This document shows positions 38,001 to 46,083 of a stretch of 64,000 bases of DNA, in pieces (within the stretch, counting starts at the first letter, position 1; every line of letters begins with the position of its first letter). The stretch is from CAYMZZ01 sp047600605 (lineage in GTDB: Bacteria > Bacteroidota > Bacteroidia > Chitinophagales > Chitinophagaceae). The notes beneath the pieces are model-generated. The model searched no databases and was not told where the DNA came from. It saw only the letters and a program-made list of their open reading frames with translations. The stretch is taken from positions 1,116,001 through 1,180,000 of the forward strand of contig JASGKK010000001.1 in the NCBI GenBank assembly GCA_047600605.1, read 5' to 3'. The translations under genes and the position numbers were made by a program.

Positions 38001-39412
38001 TCACGCACTTTTACTGTCAGTGTATATGTACCTGCAGTCACATTACCCGGCAGGGTCAGGTTATCGGTATGTGCGCGGGCGGTAGTTTCGGGCAAAAACA
38101 TTTTTATCTGAAAGGCCGATACACTTGACCATACGGCTGTGCCCGCACTGTTTTTCAACTCATATAATACATCCCAGTCTTCGTAACTCTGGGTAAGACC
38201 TACGTTTTTCCATTGCAGGGTTACGGGAAATGCAGTACCGGTACTTACGCTGGCGGCTACACTGCCTCCTTCGAGTATGATACGGTAACCGGCTGCTTTG
38301 GAAGCGGCCCGCATATTGGGATTAATAGTCCCATTAGGTGAAAAGTTACCGTTGCCAAAAGACACGGCATGATAACGTTTTACCTGATTTTCGAGATCCG
38401 CATAATCTGCATTACAGCAGGGCTCCCCTACTACAGGGGCATACTTCCAGCGGTTCATGATCGCGGTATCCAGACGCATACCACTTACGGTAAGTGTATT
38501 CTGATCGGTATACCAGCGCAGGTATGTATCGGTTGCGCCCCAGTTGTCGCGGCGCCAGCCCACAGGACCATAATTATTACGGCGGGTAAGTGCGTGATAA
38601 GCAACTTCCGGCGGATTCATCGTATTGCCGAGGCGGTTGCCGTCAAAAGCAGATACCATGATCACCAGGGGAAAATTGGGGAAGGCGTCGACGTGAGCAT
38701 CTATAATGCGGTTGAGTGAGGCCGTAGTGGCGCGTGTACCGGCCGGATACTGGCTCATCACATCCACAATCGTATAGCTATGCCACTCACCAAAAGCGCC
38801 ATAGCCACGGATATCTATATAATTAATAACATCTTTATAAGCCACCCCATTGTAGGAAGTCGTATTGATGTGGTTATTGATAGCCTGGTTGAGTGCCAGC
38901 AGGCGGCTCAGGTAAGCTTCACTATTCCAGTTGGGGACCCAGCTGCCATTGCTTGCACGCCAGTCTTTGACCGTCTCTGCCTGCATCAGGTTGTGCAGGT
39001 ATTGCGGATAAACGGAGTAGCCACCATCATAATTCACCCGGTGCGGTGATACCGCATCGGGATAGTGGGTCATAATACCAAACGAGAATTTCTGTCCCTT
39101 GCTGATGGCATCATTGATCTCCTGATCAAACTTGCTCCAGGTATACACACCCTGGCCACTTTCAAACATCGACCAGCTGAACCGGAAATACTTATCCAGA
39201 CGGCGTGTGTTGGTGCCTTCGACCGGAATGTTGGTCATGTTCTGATCATTCCATTGTTCCGCACCTGCACCCGGTCTGTTAAGATCAGGATCTGTGTAAG
39301 GGATTTGGGTAAAAGATAAAGATTGAGCCTGCACCATACACGGCAACACAGTAGAAACCAGTAGACATGCACACAGGGCAAACTTGCTGCTAACAGAGTA
39401 AAGACGTTTCAT
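35060..39412 (-). CDS. secreted DUF4832/DUF4874 protein with nine PKD-like repeats and T9SS tail
   Basis: 1450 residues from the ATG at 39412 (MKRLYSVSSKFALCACLLV, a signal peptide); an in-frame ATG at 39514 would put 34 extra residues before it. It is a close paralogue of the neighbour at 30435-34661: the N-terminal region of about 500 residues is nearly the same (NDQNMTNIPVEGTNTRRLDK, YIDIRGYGAFGEWHSY). Nine PKD-like repeats follow (about 509-1364), more diverged from each other than in the neighbour. The C-terminus (LFPNPADGAS, RPGNYVVEAVF) is a T9SS sorting domain. It is probably surface-exposed. The pair arose by tandem duplication. Confidence 0.85.
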   Translation of the reverse strand: MKRLYSVSSKFALCACLLVSTVLPCMVQAQSLSFTQIPYTDPDLNRPGAGAEQWNDQNMTNIPVEGTNTRRLDKYFRFSWSMFESGQGVYTWSKFDQEINDAISKGQKFSFGIMTHYPDAVSPHRVNYDGGYSVYPQYLHNLMQAETVKDWRASNGSWVPNWNSEAYLSRLLALNQAINNHINTTSYNGVAYKDVINYIDIRGYGAFGEWHSYTIVDVMSQYPAGTRATTASLNRIIDAHVDAFPNFPLVIMVSAFDGNRLGNTMNPPEVAYHALTRRNNYGPVGWRRDNWGATDTYLRWYTDQNTLTVSGMRLDTAIMNRWKYAPVVGEPCCNADYADLENQVKRYHAVSFGNGNFSPNGTINPNMRAASKAAGYRIILEGGSVAASVSTGTAFPVTLQWKNVGLTQSYEDWDVLYELKNSAGTAVWSSVSAFQIKMFLPETTARAHTDNLTLPGNVTAGTYTLTVKVRDADGFRTPMPLAITGRNSDGSYTLRTLTVSTGSAVPNQPPVANAGSNQIITLPTSTATLTGNASSDPDGTIASYLWQQVSGPSTSALSSTSTANITVSNLVQGTYTYRLTVTDNASATSSATVTVTVNAATNQAPVANAGSNATITLPVNSASLNGSASTDPDGTIAGYLWQQVSGPSTSTLSSTSTASISVSNLIQGTYTYRLTVTDNAGATASATVTVTVNAAANQAPVANAGTNVTITLPANSAGLNGSASTDPDGTIASYLWQQVNGPSASTLSSTSTANITVSNLVQGTYTYRLTVTDNAGATASATVTVTVNAAPNQVPVANAGADQSITLPVSTANLNGSASTDPDGTIASYLWQQVSGPSTSVLSSTTTANITVSNLVQGVYTYRLTVRDNNNATSTDLVRVTVNSPTNQTPVADAGTNQAIRLPVNTASLNGSASSDPDGSIASYQWTQLSGPAASVFSSATAANTTVSSLQQGVYTYQLTVTDNAGATATDIVTVTVNAANVVPVADAGNNITITLPVSTAVLDGTGSNDADGSITAYTWQQVSGPSTSTLSSATTARITVSNLIQGVYTYRLTVRDNDGATNTATVTVTVNAAPNVNPVANAGTDRAITLPTNSVQLNGSASSDPDGVISTYLWQQVSGPSTATLSATNTSIITASNLVQGVYVFRLTVRDNRNATASDQVTITVNSAPNVAPVANAGNNRSITLPVNSTVLSGAGSRDSDGTIAGYTWQQVSGPSTANMSAPNAVSNTVTNLVQGVYVFRLTVRDNANATASTTVTVTVLPQPNELPVAIAGDDISVTTISNTATLDGSKSYDPDGTALTYQWRQLTGPSNAAFSATNQAIVTVSDLVAGEYEYILTVRDSRNATANDTVKVIVVDNFQGRGQTLVLFPNPADGASTNLRVLSEKPGYLSVNIYDMTGRRIQSPVVVDKPQGAYTVTLDVSKLRPGNYVVEAVFDGQNKKVTTKLIKR

Positions 39413-39828
39413 AGATATTGGCTTTTCCAATGATATTGTCAGAGTCAAAACAGAGAGACAATTTTCTTGCCAGTTAATTCGGATGACACAAATAAATAGC
39501 AAGTGCTTTGCCAAATCAAGACACTATACACATGTGTGAATAAAATATGAGCAATTCTGCGTACAATCCGAAGCTCTTACTAGTAGTAATGCGATGAAAA
39601 GGCACAAACACTTGCGTCAGATCAATAAACTGAAGTTGTTTGAACACCAATGTTGGACCAGCAGAAATCCGGCCCGGTGATTTAAATGCTAACAGCTGGT
39701 AGGAAAAAGCAATTTTGGAGCAAAAAAGGGCTTTTCAGCACCCTGCTATATTATTTTTTTACTATATGTACCGGTAATCCATTAGAAAATTAAGGAGTTA
39801 TTTACGATCTTCGTAGCCCATTAATACC
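39413..39828. other. non-coding divergent spacer
   Basis: 416 bases between divergent genes, so it must hold at least two promoters. A CACATGTG palindrome is at about 39531. No exact TAnnTTTG box was found for either gene. Nothing coding was seen. Confidence 0.5.
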
Positions 39829-41223
39829 ATGAACCAGAGACTCGCGACCTTACTCCGTATCAGTTTTGTCATTTTGGACCTGGTTGTACTAAACCTTGTC
39901 TTTATTATCTGTCACCTCGCCTTTCGCGATCACCTGTCGCGGGAGCTTGAAATTCAGTACACCTATTTATGGTTTTTCAGTAATGCTGCCTGGGTCGTTG
40001 CCAGCTGGGCTACAGGTATTTACCAGGACAACTATATTTATTCTTTCGAAAAATTCTCCAAACGCACGGTTTCAACCTATGCCTATTTTCTGGGGCTGTG
40101 CATGTTATATATCGTTTTTAATAAGAGGGCAGACATCTCCCGCCTGTTTCTGGTGAGTGTATTTGCCTCCTTTTCTATTTGTCTGCTCATCAACCGTTTT
40201 TTGCATCTGGCATTGCACAACCTGTTTCAAAGTAAAAATCATATTGTACGTAAGGTTATGATCATCGGGTATAATGACCGTGCCAAAAAACTAGCCGAAT
40301 ACCTGGAGCAGGAACCCGTCAAGACCGAGATCGTTGGATTCTTTGAAGAACCCGAAAATGTGACGGAGTTGTCGCGTTATCCGATCATTGGCGGACTGGA
40401 TGAGGATATCATTGAAACGTCGAAACAGCATAAGGTTACGGAGATCTTTTCGACCATTGCTCCCGAACAGCAGGCCGGTATTTACAAACTGATGAATCAG
40501 GCAGATCAGGCCTGCATCCGTTTTCGCATTATTCCTGACCTGAGCCATTTTATCCGCAAGCCGGTACATATCGATTATCTCAACGATCTGCCGGTACTCT
40601 CCCTCCGCAAAGAGCCCCTGGATGATGTGGGTAACCGCATCAAAAAAAGATTGTACGATATCGTAGTGAGCTCACTGGTCATCCTGTTTATCCTTAGCTG
40701 GCTGGTGCCCATCATTGCTATTCTGATCGTACTGGAATCACGCGGACCGGTATTCTTTGTACAGCAACGCAGCGGCAAGAACGGAAAAGCATTTAATTGC
40801 ATCAAGTTCAGAACTATGCGGGTCAACAAAGACGCCAATATGAAGCAGGCCAGTAAAGGTGATGCCCGTATTACACGCCTGGGAGCATTTTTGCGCAAGA
40901 CCAGCCTTGATGAGATGCCTCAGTTTCTCAACGTATTTATGAGTGATATGAGTGTGGTGGGTCCCCGCCCCCATATGCTTAAGCACACAGACGATTATTC
41001 CAAAATGCTTAATCAATATATGATCCGCCATTTTCTGAAACCCGGCATTACCGGCTGGGCGCAGATCCATGGTTACCGCGGCGAGATCAAAATACTTGAA
41101 GATATCAATAACCGCATCGAGTACGATCTCTGGTATCTCGAAAACTGGAGCCTCTGGCTCGACACCCGCATCATCCTGCTGACGGCATTTAATATGGCGA
41201 AAGGAGAGAAAAACGCATACTGA
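39829..41223 (+). CDS. undecaprenyl-phosphate sugar-1-phosphate transferase (WcaJ/ExoY-like)
   Basis: 464 residues. Four membrane helices lie in the first 130 residues, then a Rossmann-like CoA-binding-type region (VMIIGYNDRAKKLAEYL), one more helix (VSSLVILFILSWLVPIIAIL), and the catalytic sugar-transferase domain: FVQQRSGKNGKAFNCIKFRT, RLGAFLRKTSLDEMPQFLNV, MSVVGPRPHM and KPGITGWAQIHGYRG. It starts repeat-unit synthesis by attaching the first sugar phosphate, probably glucose, to undecaprenyl phosphate. It likely serves the locus at 16377-30348, though the two giant genes lie in between. Confidence 0.93.
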   Translation: MNQRLATLLRISFVILDLVVLNLVFIICHLAFRDHLSRELEIQYTYLWFFSNAAWVVASWATGIYQDNYIYSFEKFSKRTVSTYAYFLGLCMLYIVFNKRADISRLFLVSVFASFSICLLINRFLHLALHNLFQSKNHIVRKVMIIGYNDRAKKLAEYLEQEPVKTEIVGFFEEPENVTELSRYPIIGGLDEDIIETSKQHKVTEIFSTIAPEQQAGIYKLMNQADQACIRFRIIPDLSHFIRKPVHIDYLNDLPVLSLRKEPLDDVGNRIKKRLYDIVVSSLVILFILSWLVPIIAILIVLESRGPVFFVQQRSGKNGKAFNCIKFRTMRVNKDANMKQASKGDARITRLGAFLRKTSLDEMPQFLNVFMSDMSVVGPRPHMLKHTDDYSKMLNQYMIRHFLKPGITGWAQIHGYRGEIKILEDINNRIEYDLWYLENWSLWLDTRIILLTAFNMAKGEKNAY

Positions 41224-41225
41224 TA

Positions 41226-41326
41226 CGATTCGGTGATTTGAAAATTTGAAGATGGATATTAAATAAGAAAGTCGTTTAGTATCTGGAGCGTGCTATTCAT
41301 CTTCAAATTTTCAAATCACCGAATCG
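41226..41326 (+). repeat. 29-base inverted repeat after the sugar-phosphate transferase gene
   Basis: Arms 41226-41254 and 41298-41326 are perfect reverse complements (29 bases) around a 43-base centre. The arm contains GATTTGAAAATTTGAAGA, shared with 14894-14911. It begins three bases after the stop codon. It could fold in RNA and act as a terminator or 3'-end stabiliser. Confidence 0.9.
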
Positions 41327-41434
41327 CTACATTACACCCTTGCTTTCCATCATTTCATCATCAGCTTCCGGCAGTTCAAACGATATGGACTATTCCTGAT
41401 TTTTTACGGCTTTATCTTGCCCAAAAAATCAATC

Positions 41435-42721
41435 ATGACAAGGGCATTCCTATTACTGCTTATCAGCTTCGCACTGGGTACTGGTGCACAGGCTCAGCTT
41501 GGCAACCTGCTCAAAAAGGCAAAAGACAAAACAAAAGACCGTATCGACAACAAAATCGATAAGGAAATGGATAAAACACTGGATAAAGCTGAAGGCAAAA
41601 AGCCTGCTGCCGGCAACAACAGCAATGATGCCACCAGTAATAAAGAGGAAGAAACAGCACCAGCAGAGGCGCCGCTGAAGAGTTTTTCCAAATTCGATTT
41701 TATACCCGGCGATTCTATTCTGTATGCAGAAGACTTTCAGCAGGACCAGATCGGCGAACTGCCTCTCAACTGGAATACCAGTGGCAGCGGCGAAGTAATG
41801 ACCCTCGACAAGTATCCCGGCAACTGGCTGCGTCTGCACAAACGGTTTACCTACCTGACTGGCAACAAAAACCAGTTTGGCGATAATTACACCATCGAGT
41901 TTGATGCGATCCTGCAGTTGAAAAACAATGGCTGGATGTATCCTGAATTGGAATTCGGGGTTTTCTCGAGCGGTGATAAGTCTAATGTGGAAAATGAGTT
42001 CCTGAAAAACAATAACACCTATGGCAGCCTGTATGCCACCCTTTCACCAGGAGAGTCCAGCAACAGTAAAGTACGCGTACACTCATATGCAAAGAACATA
42101 AACCATTACGCCAGCGAACCTAAAATGTATGATGCCATCGAAAAAAACTATGGCAAACCCGTTCATATTTCCATGCAGGTACAGAAAGAACGTTTCCGCA
42201 TGTGGATCAATGGCGATAAGATATTTGATGCGCCAAGAGCAGTACCTCCCGGCATTGTGATGAATCAACTGCTTTTTGAAGTCAGCAGTACCAACTACTC
42301 CGAGGAGCAATATGCTATTTACATTGGCAACATCAAAATAGCGACCGGCAAGCCTGACACCCGTCATAAACTGGTGGAAGAAGGCCGGTTTACCACGCAC
42401 GGTATCCTGTTCGACTTCCAGAGTGCTGTTATTAAACCGGAGTCTTATGCGGTGGTAAAAGATATTGCCGGTGTATTGAAAGAAAATGCTGGCATACGTG
42501 TGAAAGTACTGGGACATACCAGCAGCGACGGAGACGATAATGCCAATATGGAACTGTCACGCAAACGGGCTGCCGCAGTAAAAGATCTGCTCGTAGCTGA
42601 ATTTGGTATTGATGCTGCCCGTATCGAAACAGAAGGAAAGGGAGAAACCCAACCCATTGCTGATAATAAAACACGTGAGGGGAAAATAGCCAACCGTCGT
42701 GTCGAATTTGTGAAATTGTAA
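41435..42721 (+). CDS. OmpA family outer-membrane protein
   Basis: 428 residues from ATG 41435 with a signal peptide (MTRAFLLLLISFALGTGAQAQ). A charged low-complexity stretch (KKAKDKTKDRIDNKIDKEMD) follows, then a beta-rich middle region that may be a lectin-like LamG-type fold (about residues 100-300). The last 110 residues are an OmpA peptidoglycan-binding domain: ILFDFQSAVIKPESYAVVKD, GHTSSDGDDNANMELSRKRA and NRRVEFVKL. It anchors to peptidoglycan. The next gene starts 19 bases after it. Confidence 0.88.
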   Translation: MTRAFLLLLISFALGTGAQAQLGNLLKKAKDKTKDRIDNKIDKEMDKTLDKAEGKKPAAGNNSNDATSNKEEETAPAEAPLKSFSKFDFIPGDSILYAEDFQQDQIGELPLNWNTSGSGEVMTLDKYPGNWLRLHKRFTYLTGNKNQFGDNYTIEFDAILQLKNNGWMYPELEFGVFSSGDKSNVENEFLKNNNTYGSLYATLSPGESSNSKVRVHSYAKNINHYASEPKMYDAIEKNYGKPVHISMQVQKERFRMWINGDKIFDAPRAVPPGIVMNQLLFEVSSTNYSEEQYAIYIGNIKIATGKPDTRHKLVEEGRFTTHGILFDFQSAVIKPESYAVVKDIAGVLKENAGIRVKVLGHTSSDGDDNANMELSRKRAAAVKDLLVAEFGIDAARIETEGKGETQPIADNKTREGKIANRRVEFVKL

Positions 42722-42740
42722 TCTCCATCGTTGTAGAGCC

Positions 42741-43814
42741 ATGCATTCCCGGTTATTATTTTTCTTATTAAGCCTGCTGATGTTTGAACCGGGCTATACG
42801 AGCGGCAAAGCCGTTGCTGATCCCGCACTGGTCATGACGGATATTAACCGGGTGATCAATACCGGCGCGGCAGCTAAGATCCGGGTAGGCCTGTCGCGCG
42901 AAGGCCGCCCCATCGAAGCCTGGTACTTTCCGGGCACCAGCCAGGAGCGCGCCCTGATCATTGGAGGCGTACATGGCTCTGAACTGTCGTCGACCGAAGT
43001 GGCAGATGCCCTGATCAGGCAATTGCGTGAGCAGGAAAAACCTTATTATTCCGTGATCGTGATTCCCTGTTTATTTCCAGACAATGCAGCCAGGGCAGGC
43101 CTGCAACCCGGTCAGCTGGGTTCAGTGAAAAACATCGGTCGTTATACACATGCTGCAGCGACTGATCCCAACCGGCAGATGCCCACGCCCGGACATGCCT
43201 TTGATGCAGTTACCGGGCTCGACCATATCGGTCGCAGCATTGAATGGGAAAATCAGTTATTACTGGATCTTATCTCCCGTTTCCGGCCATCACGTATAGC
43301 CAGTCTACATGCCATTCGCAATACGGGATATGGCGGCATTTATGCTGATCCGCGTACGGATCATCTGGGTGTGGCTCTTGGTTATGCTTCTGACAGTTCA
43401 CTGGCAGTAGACATGGCCCGTCATGCGCAGCAGTCAGGAGCAAATGTGAAGGGCAATAAACTCGAAGTAAAACCAACAGCACTTTATTATAAGGATCCTG
43501 TACCCGTATTATCCGGTCAATGGCAGGCCCGTAATATGACCGGCTCTGCATTGCGCGGCGGCCGTGGCAGTGGCGTATCGCTGGGCACCTGGGGCACTAC
43601 TGCCATTGCCCGTGAGTCTGACAGTACACTCAACCGCGATGCCATGCGTGTCCTGACAATTGAATTTCCCGGAGCAAAGCGACCGGATGATTACTCCAAT
43701 GCATCAGATATGGCTTTATGCAATCAACAGGTGCTGGCATTTGCCGAAGCACTGTATCATATTTTCCTCGGCCCCTATTATACGGAGAAGCCCCCGTTTG
43801 AAATAGTGTCCTGA
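42741..43814 (+). CDS. secreted M14-like zinc carboxypeptidase/amidase
   Basis: 357 residues with a signal peptide (MHSRLLFFLLSLLMFEP). GGVHGSELSSTEVADAL supplies the zinc-binding His and Glu (HxxE), DPNRQMPTPGH a substrate-binding Arg, IASLHAIRNTGYGGIYADP the third zinc His, and LTIEFPGAKRPDDY the late catalytic Glu. It resembles murein-peptide amidase-like members of M14, but the substrate is not certain. It may be co-transcribed with the OmpA-like gene. Confidence 0.82.
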   Translation: MHSRLLFFLLSLLMFEPGYTSGKAVADPALVMTDINRVINTGAAAKIRVGLSREGRPIEAWYFPGTSQERALIIGGVHGSELSSTEVADALIRQLREQEKPYYSVIVIPCLFPDNAARAGLQPGQLGSVKNIGRYTHAAATDPNRQMPTPGHAFDAVTGLDHIGRSIEWENQLLLDLISRFRPSRIASLHAIRNTGYGGIYADPRTDHLGVALGYASDSSLAVDMARHAQQSGANVKGNKLEVKPTALYYKDPVPVLSGQWQARNMTGSALRGGRGSGVSLGTWGTTAIARESDSTLNRDAMRVLTIEFPGAKRPDDYSNASDMALCNQQVLAFAEALYHIFLGPYYTEKPPFEIVS

Positions 43815-43843
43815 CTGGAAAACCCGCTAATCCGAACCTTTAT

Positions 43844-43866
43844 ACCGCCCCGTAAGGCGGTTTTTT
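43844..43866 (+). terminator. intrinsic terminator
   Basis: Six-base stem ACCGCC with GGCGGT, six-base loop, followed by six T. It lies 30 bases after the M14-like gene. Confidence 0.85.
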
Positions 43867-43974
43867 ATTTTACTCAATTCATACAGGCATTGCCACAGTC
43901 TACACGCTGCCTCATTGCCACAGGCCTGCTGCTCCTGCTATCTTGCAGTGAATTAACCTGACAACCTTATTGAT

Positions 43975-44442
43975 ATGGGAATCAAAATCGTATTATTCAT
44001 CACCTTTCTGCTGTATTCTGCCGTGATCAGCCAGAGCTTTTTTTATCTGCTGGGCATGACCAGCGTGACCCGGCGACTGCAGGCTGCTTCTTATATCGAA
44101 GCCCGTCAGTTGCTCGACAGCAGTCTCCGTCCAACACTCAGCGGTGTTTATTATGCCACATTTCTATCGTCGGTAGTACTGGTAACCCTTTGTGTTACCA
44201 ATCCATCCGGACTGCTGTTTATGAGCGCTATCGTAGCCCTGCTGGCTATTGTTATTGATATTATCATTACCTTAAGGGGCAACAGGCCGCTGAATCAAAT
44301 CATCAATAGCTGGAGTGCGGCCGCTTATCCCCCCAACTGGAATCAATACCGTAATCGCTGGTTAACTATTTATCATGCCAGGCAGGCTGTGAACCTTACC
44401 GGTTTTCTCGCACTGCTCACGGGTATGATATTCGGCAACTGA
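43975..44442 (+). CDS. membrane protein, DUF1772-like, unknown function
   Basis: 155 residues with four membrane helices (about 3-27, 62-84, 86-104, 136-153). The C-terminal pattern RPLNQIINSW...YRNRWLTIYHARQAVNLTGFLAL resembles DUF1772 (anthrone-oxygenase-like) proteins. No cofactor motif is visible. A cytochrome c gene follows 32 bases later, so the two may form an operon. Function unknown. Confidence 0.6.
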   Translation: MGIKIVLFITFLLYSAVISQSFFYLLGMTSVTRRLQAASYIEARQLLDSSLRPTLSGVYYATFLSSVVLVTLCVTNPSGLLFMSAIVALLAIVIDIIITLRGNRPLNQIINSWSAAAYPPNWNQYRNRWLTIYHARQAVNLTGFLALLTGMIFGN

Positions 44443-44474
44443 AATCAATCAACTAAACCAACAACCTATACACA

Positions 44475-45065
44475 ATGAAAAGAACGTTTCTTGTACTTGC
44501 CGCCATCGCCGGCACTGCAGCCATTGCCTTACTGGCCTGCAACACACAGCCTGCTGCTGCCGAAACCACTGTTATCAGTCAGGACAGCCTCATAAAACGA
44601 GGCAGCTACCTCGTAACCGGGCTTGGCTGCGACGATTGCCATACTTCCAAAATAATGGGAGCCAAGGGCCCCGAACTGGATATGGAACACCGCTTTGGCG
44701 GACACCTGGCCAATATACCACTGGGTAAAATTGATACCAGCGTGATGAGCCAGGGCTGGATATTGTTTAACATGACGGGCACAGCAACAGTAGGCCCCTG
44801 GGGCGTTTCCTATGCAGCCAATATCAGTTCAGATGAAACGGGTATCGGCAGCTGGTCTGAAGAGCAATTCAAGACAGCCCTTCGCAAAGGAAAATATAAA
44901 GGTCTGAATGAAAGCCGCCCACTGATGCCTCCTATGCCCTGGCAGAACTATGGTCAGCTGAATGATGCGGATATGAAAGCCATTTTTGCATTTTTGAAAA
45001 GCACAAAGCCTGTAAGTAATGTGGTGCCCGGGTATGTACCGTCCAATGAAATAAAGTTGAAATAA
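44475..45065 (+). CDS. c-type cytochrome lipoprotein
   Basis: 196 residues. A signal peptide ends in a lipobox (ALLAC), so it should be anchored in a membrane. One heme-c motif CDDCH lies at about residues 52-56 (GLGCDDCHTSK), and PLMPPMPWQNYGQLNDADM carries the likely distal Met ligand and the usual DxDMKAIFAFLKS end. It fits a periplasmic electron carrier or a dehydrogenase subunit, but no partner enzyme is next to it. Confidence 0.9.
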   Translation: MKRTFLVLAAIAGTAAIALLACNTQPAAAETTVISQDSLIKRGSYLVTGLGCDDCHTSKIMGAKGPELDMEHRFGGHLANIPLGKIDTSVMSQGWILFNMTGTATVGPWGVSYAANISSDETGIGSWSEEQFKTALRKGKYKGLNESRPLMPPMPWQNYGQLNDADMKAIFAFLKSTKPVSNVVPGYVPSNEIKLK

Positions 45066-45075
45066 CATACTACGA

Positions 45076-45149
45076 GTATAAAGGGTTTAAAGAGTATAAA
45101 TGGTTTAAAGCGTATTTTCAGTTTCTTGGTCTCTTTAAACCCTTTATAC
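45076..45149 (+). repeat. 19-base inverted repeat of TATAAAGGGTTTAAAG type
   Basis: Arms 45076-45094 and 45131-45149 are perfect reverse complements of 19 bases. The word TATAAAGGGTTTAAAG also occurs in the element at 53485-53578 and a relative at 49170-49364. It lies 11 bases after the cytochrome gene stop. Confidence 0.9.
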
Positions 45150-45155
45150 CCATTA

Positions 45156-45190
45156 ATAAAAAAAACCGCGCAATGCGCGGTTTTTTTTAT
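45156..45190. terminator. bidirectional intrinsic terminator
   Basis: Stem CCGCGC with GCGCGG around AAT, extended by A and T tracts on both sides. It separates the convergent cytochrome and hemerythrin-like genes. A second folding element (19-base repeat) lies just before it. Confidence 0.9.
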
Positions 45191-45870
45191 TAAGCCATCA
45201 TTGCTCCATCTGTCATTTTCTCAATCACCTGCCTGAAACGAACCGGAGGCAATTCTTTTTCGACGCTTTGGAAAAGTTGCTGAAATACCGGCTCCGGGGC
45301 ATGTAACTCCACTTCCTTTAACCACTGGCTGATCTCTGCATTGTGCAGGCCACGGATCATCCAGCGGCTGAAGCGGGCCATATCGGCCGGTACAATGGCC
45401 GACACGATCTGTTGCGTAATAGCATGCAGTTCCTGAACCTGGTAATAGCGATGAAGAATGGGATTGATCACCGATTCTTCCTTGCCCATATGCTCCAGGT
45501 TAAACACCATAAAAGCGGTAAATGCCTGTTGTATCCGATGGCCGGCTTCCATGCGATCGGTGGCGCCCGCAGCTGTAGCATAGGCCGCAATAGCCTGATC
45601 GAGCAATTCGCCCAATTGATGATCCTTTACATGCTCCTGTTCAAAAGCATCTGCCACAGCCGGCTCAAATTTTTCGACTGCCGGAAACACATAAGTATCC
45701 TCACTATGTGCGTGTTTGTTAAAAAGATAAATTACTTCCTGGAGTTGTGCCAGGGATTCGTGGGCCTGTACAGCATCGTCAAATTCTGTGTGCTGCAGGC
45801 AGAGTGCTGTTTCATAGAGCATGGCCCGCAAGCCTTTGTGCACCTGATGAAACATGTTGTACCGTTGCAT
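45190..45870 (-). CDS. hemerythrin HHE domain protein
   Basis: A 226-residue helical protein. Conserved metal-ligand positions of the HHE cation-binding domain are visible: MFHQVHKGLRAML, FNKHAHSEDTYVFP, FEQEHVKDHQLGELL and HMGKEESVINPILHRY. Such proteins bind a di-iron centre and sense or store oxygen or handle nitrosative stress. It has no signal peptide, so it is cytoplasmic. Role beyond di-iron binding not readable. Confidence 0.88.
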   Translation of the reverse strand: MQRYNMFHQVHKGLRAMLYETALCLQHTEFDDAVQAHESLAQLQEVIYLFNKHAHSEDTYVFPAVEKFEPAVADAFEQEHVKDHQLGELLDQAIAAYATAAGATDRMEAGHRIQQAFTAFMVFNLEHMGKEESVINPILHRYYQVQELHAITQQIVSAIVPADMARFSRWMIRGLHNAEISQWLKEVELHAPEPVFQQLFQSVEKELPPVRFRQVIEKMTDGAMMA

Positions 45871-46083
45871 AACGAAGGTTTAATGATTAATAATTTAAGC
45901 TGCGCAAAATTGGCAGGCGGTCCGGTACGGGTCAAGAAGCAATAGCATGAGCTGTACTAAATGCCGGGCCAACTGCGGTTAATCAGCTCCGGGCGTCAAT
46001 TCAGGCAGGTTTTGAGGCAATCCAACCACGATACTGACAATTCAGGAGCAAAATCCGGCTATTTGATGCGCCGCTAAGTATAT

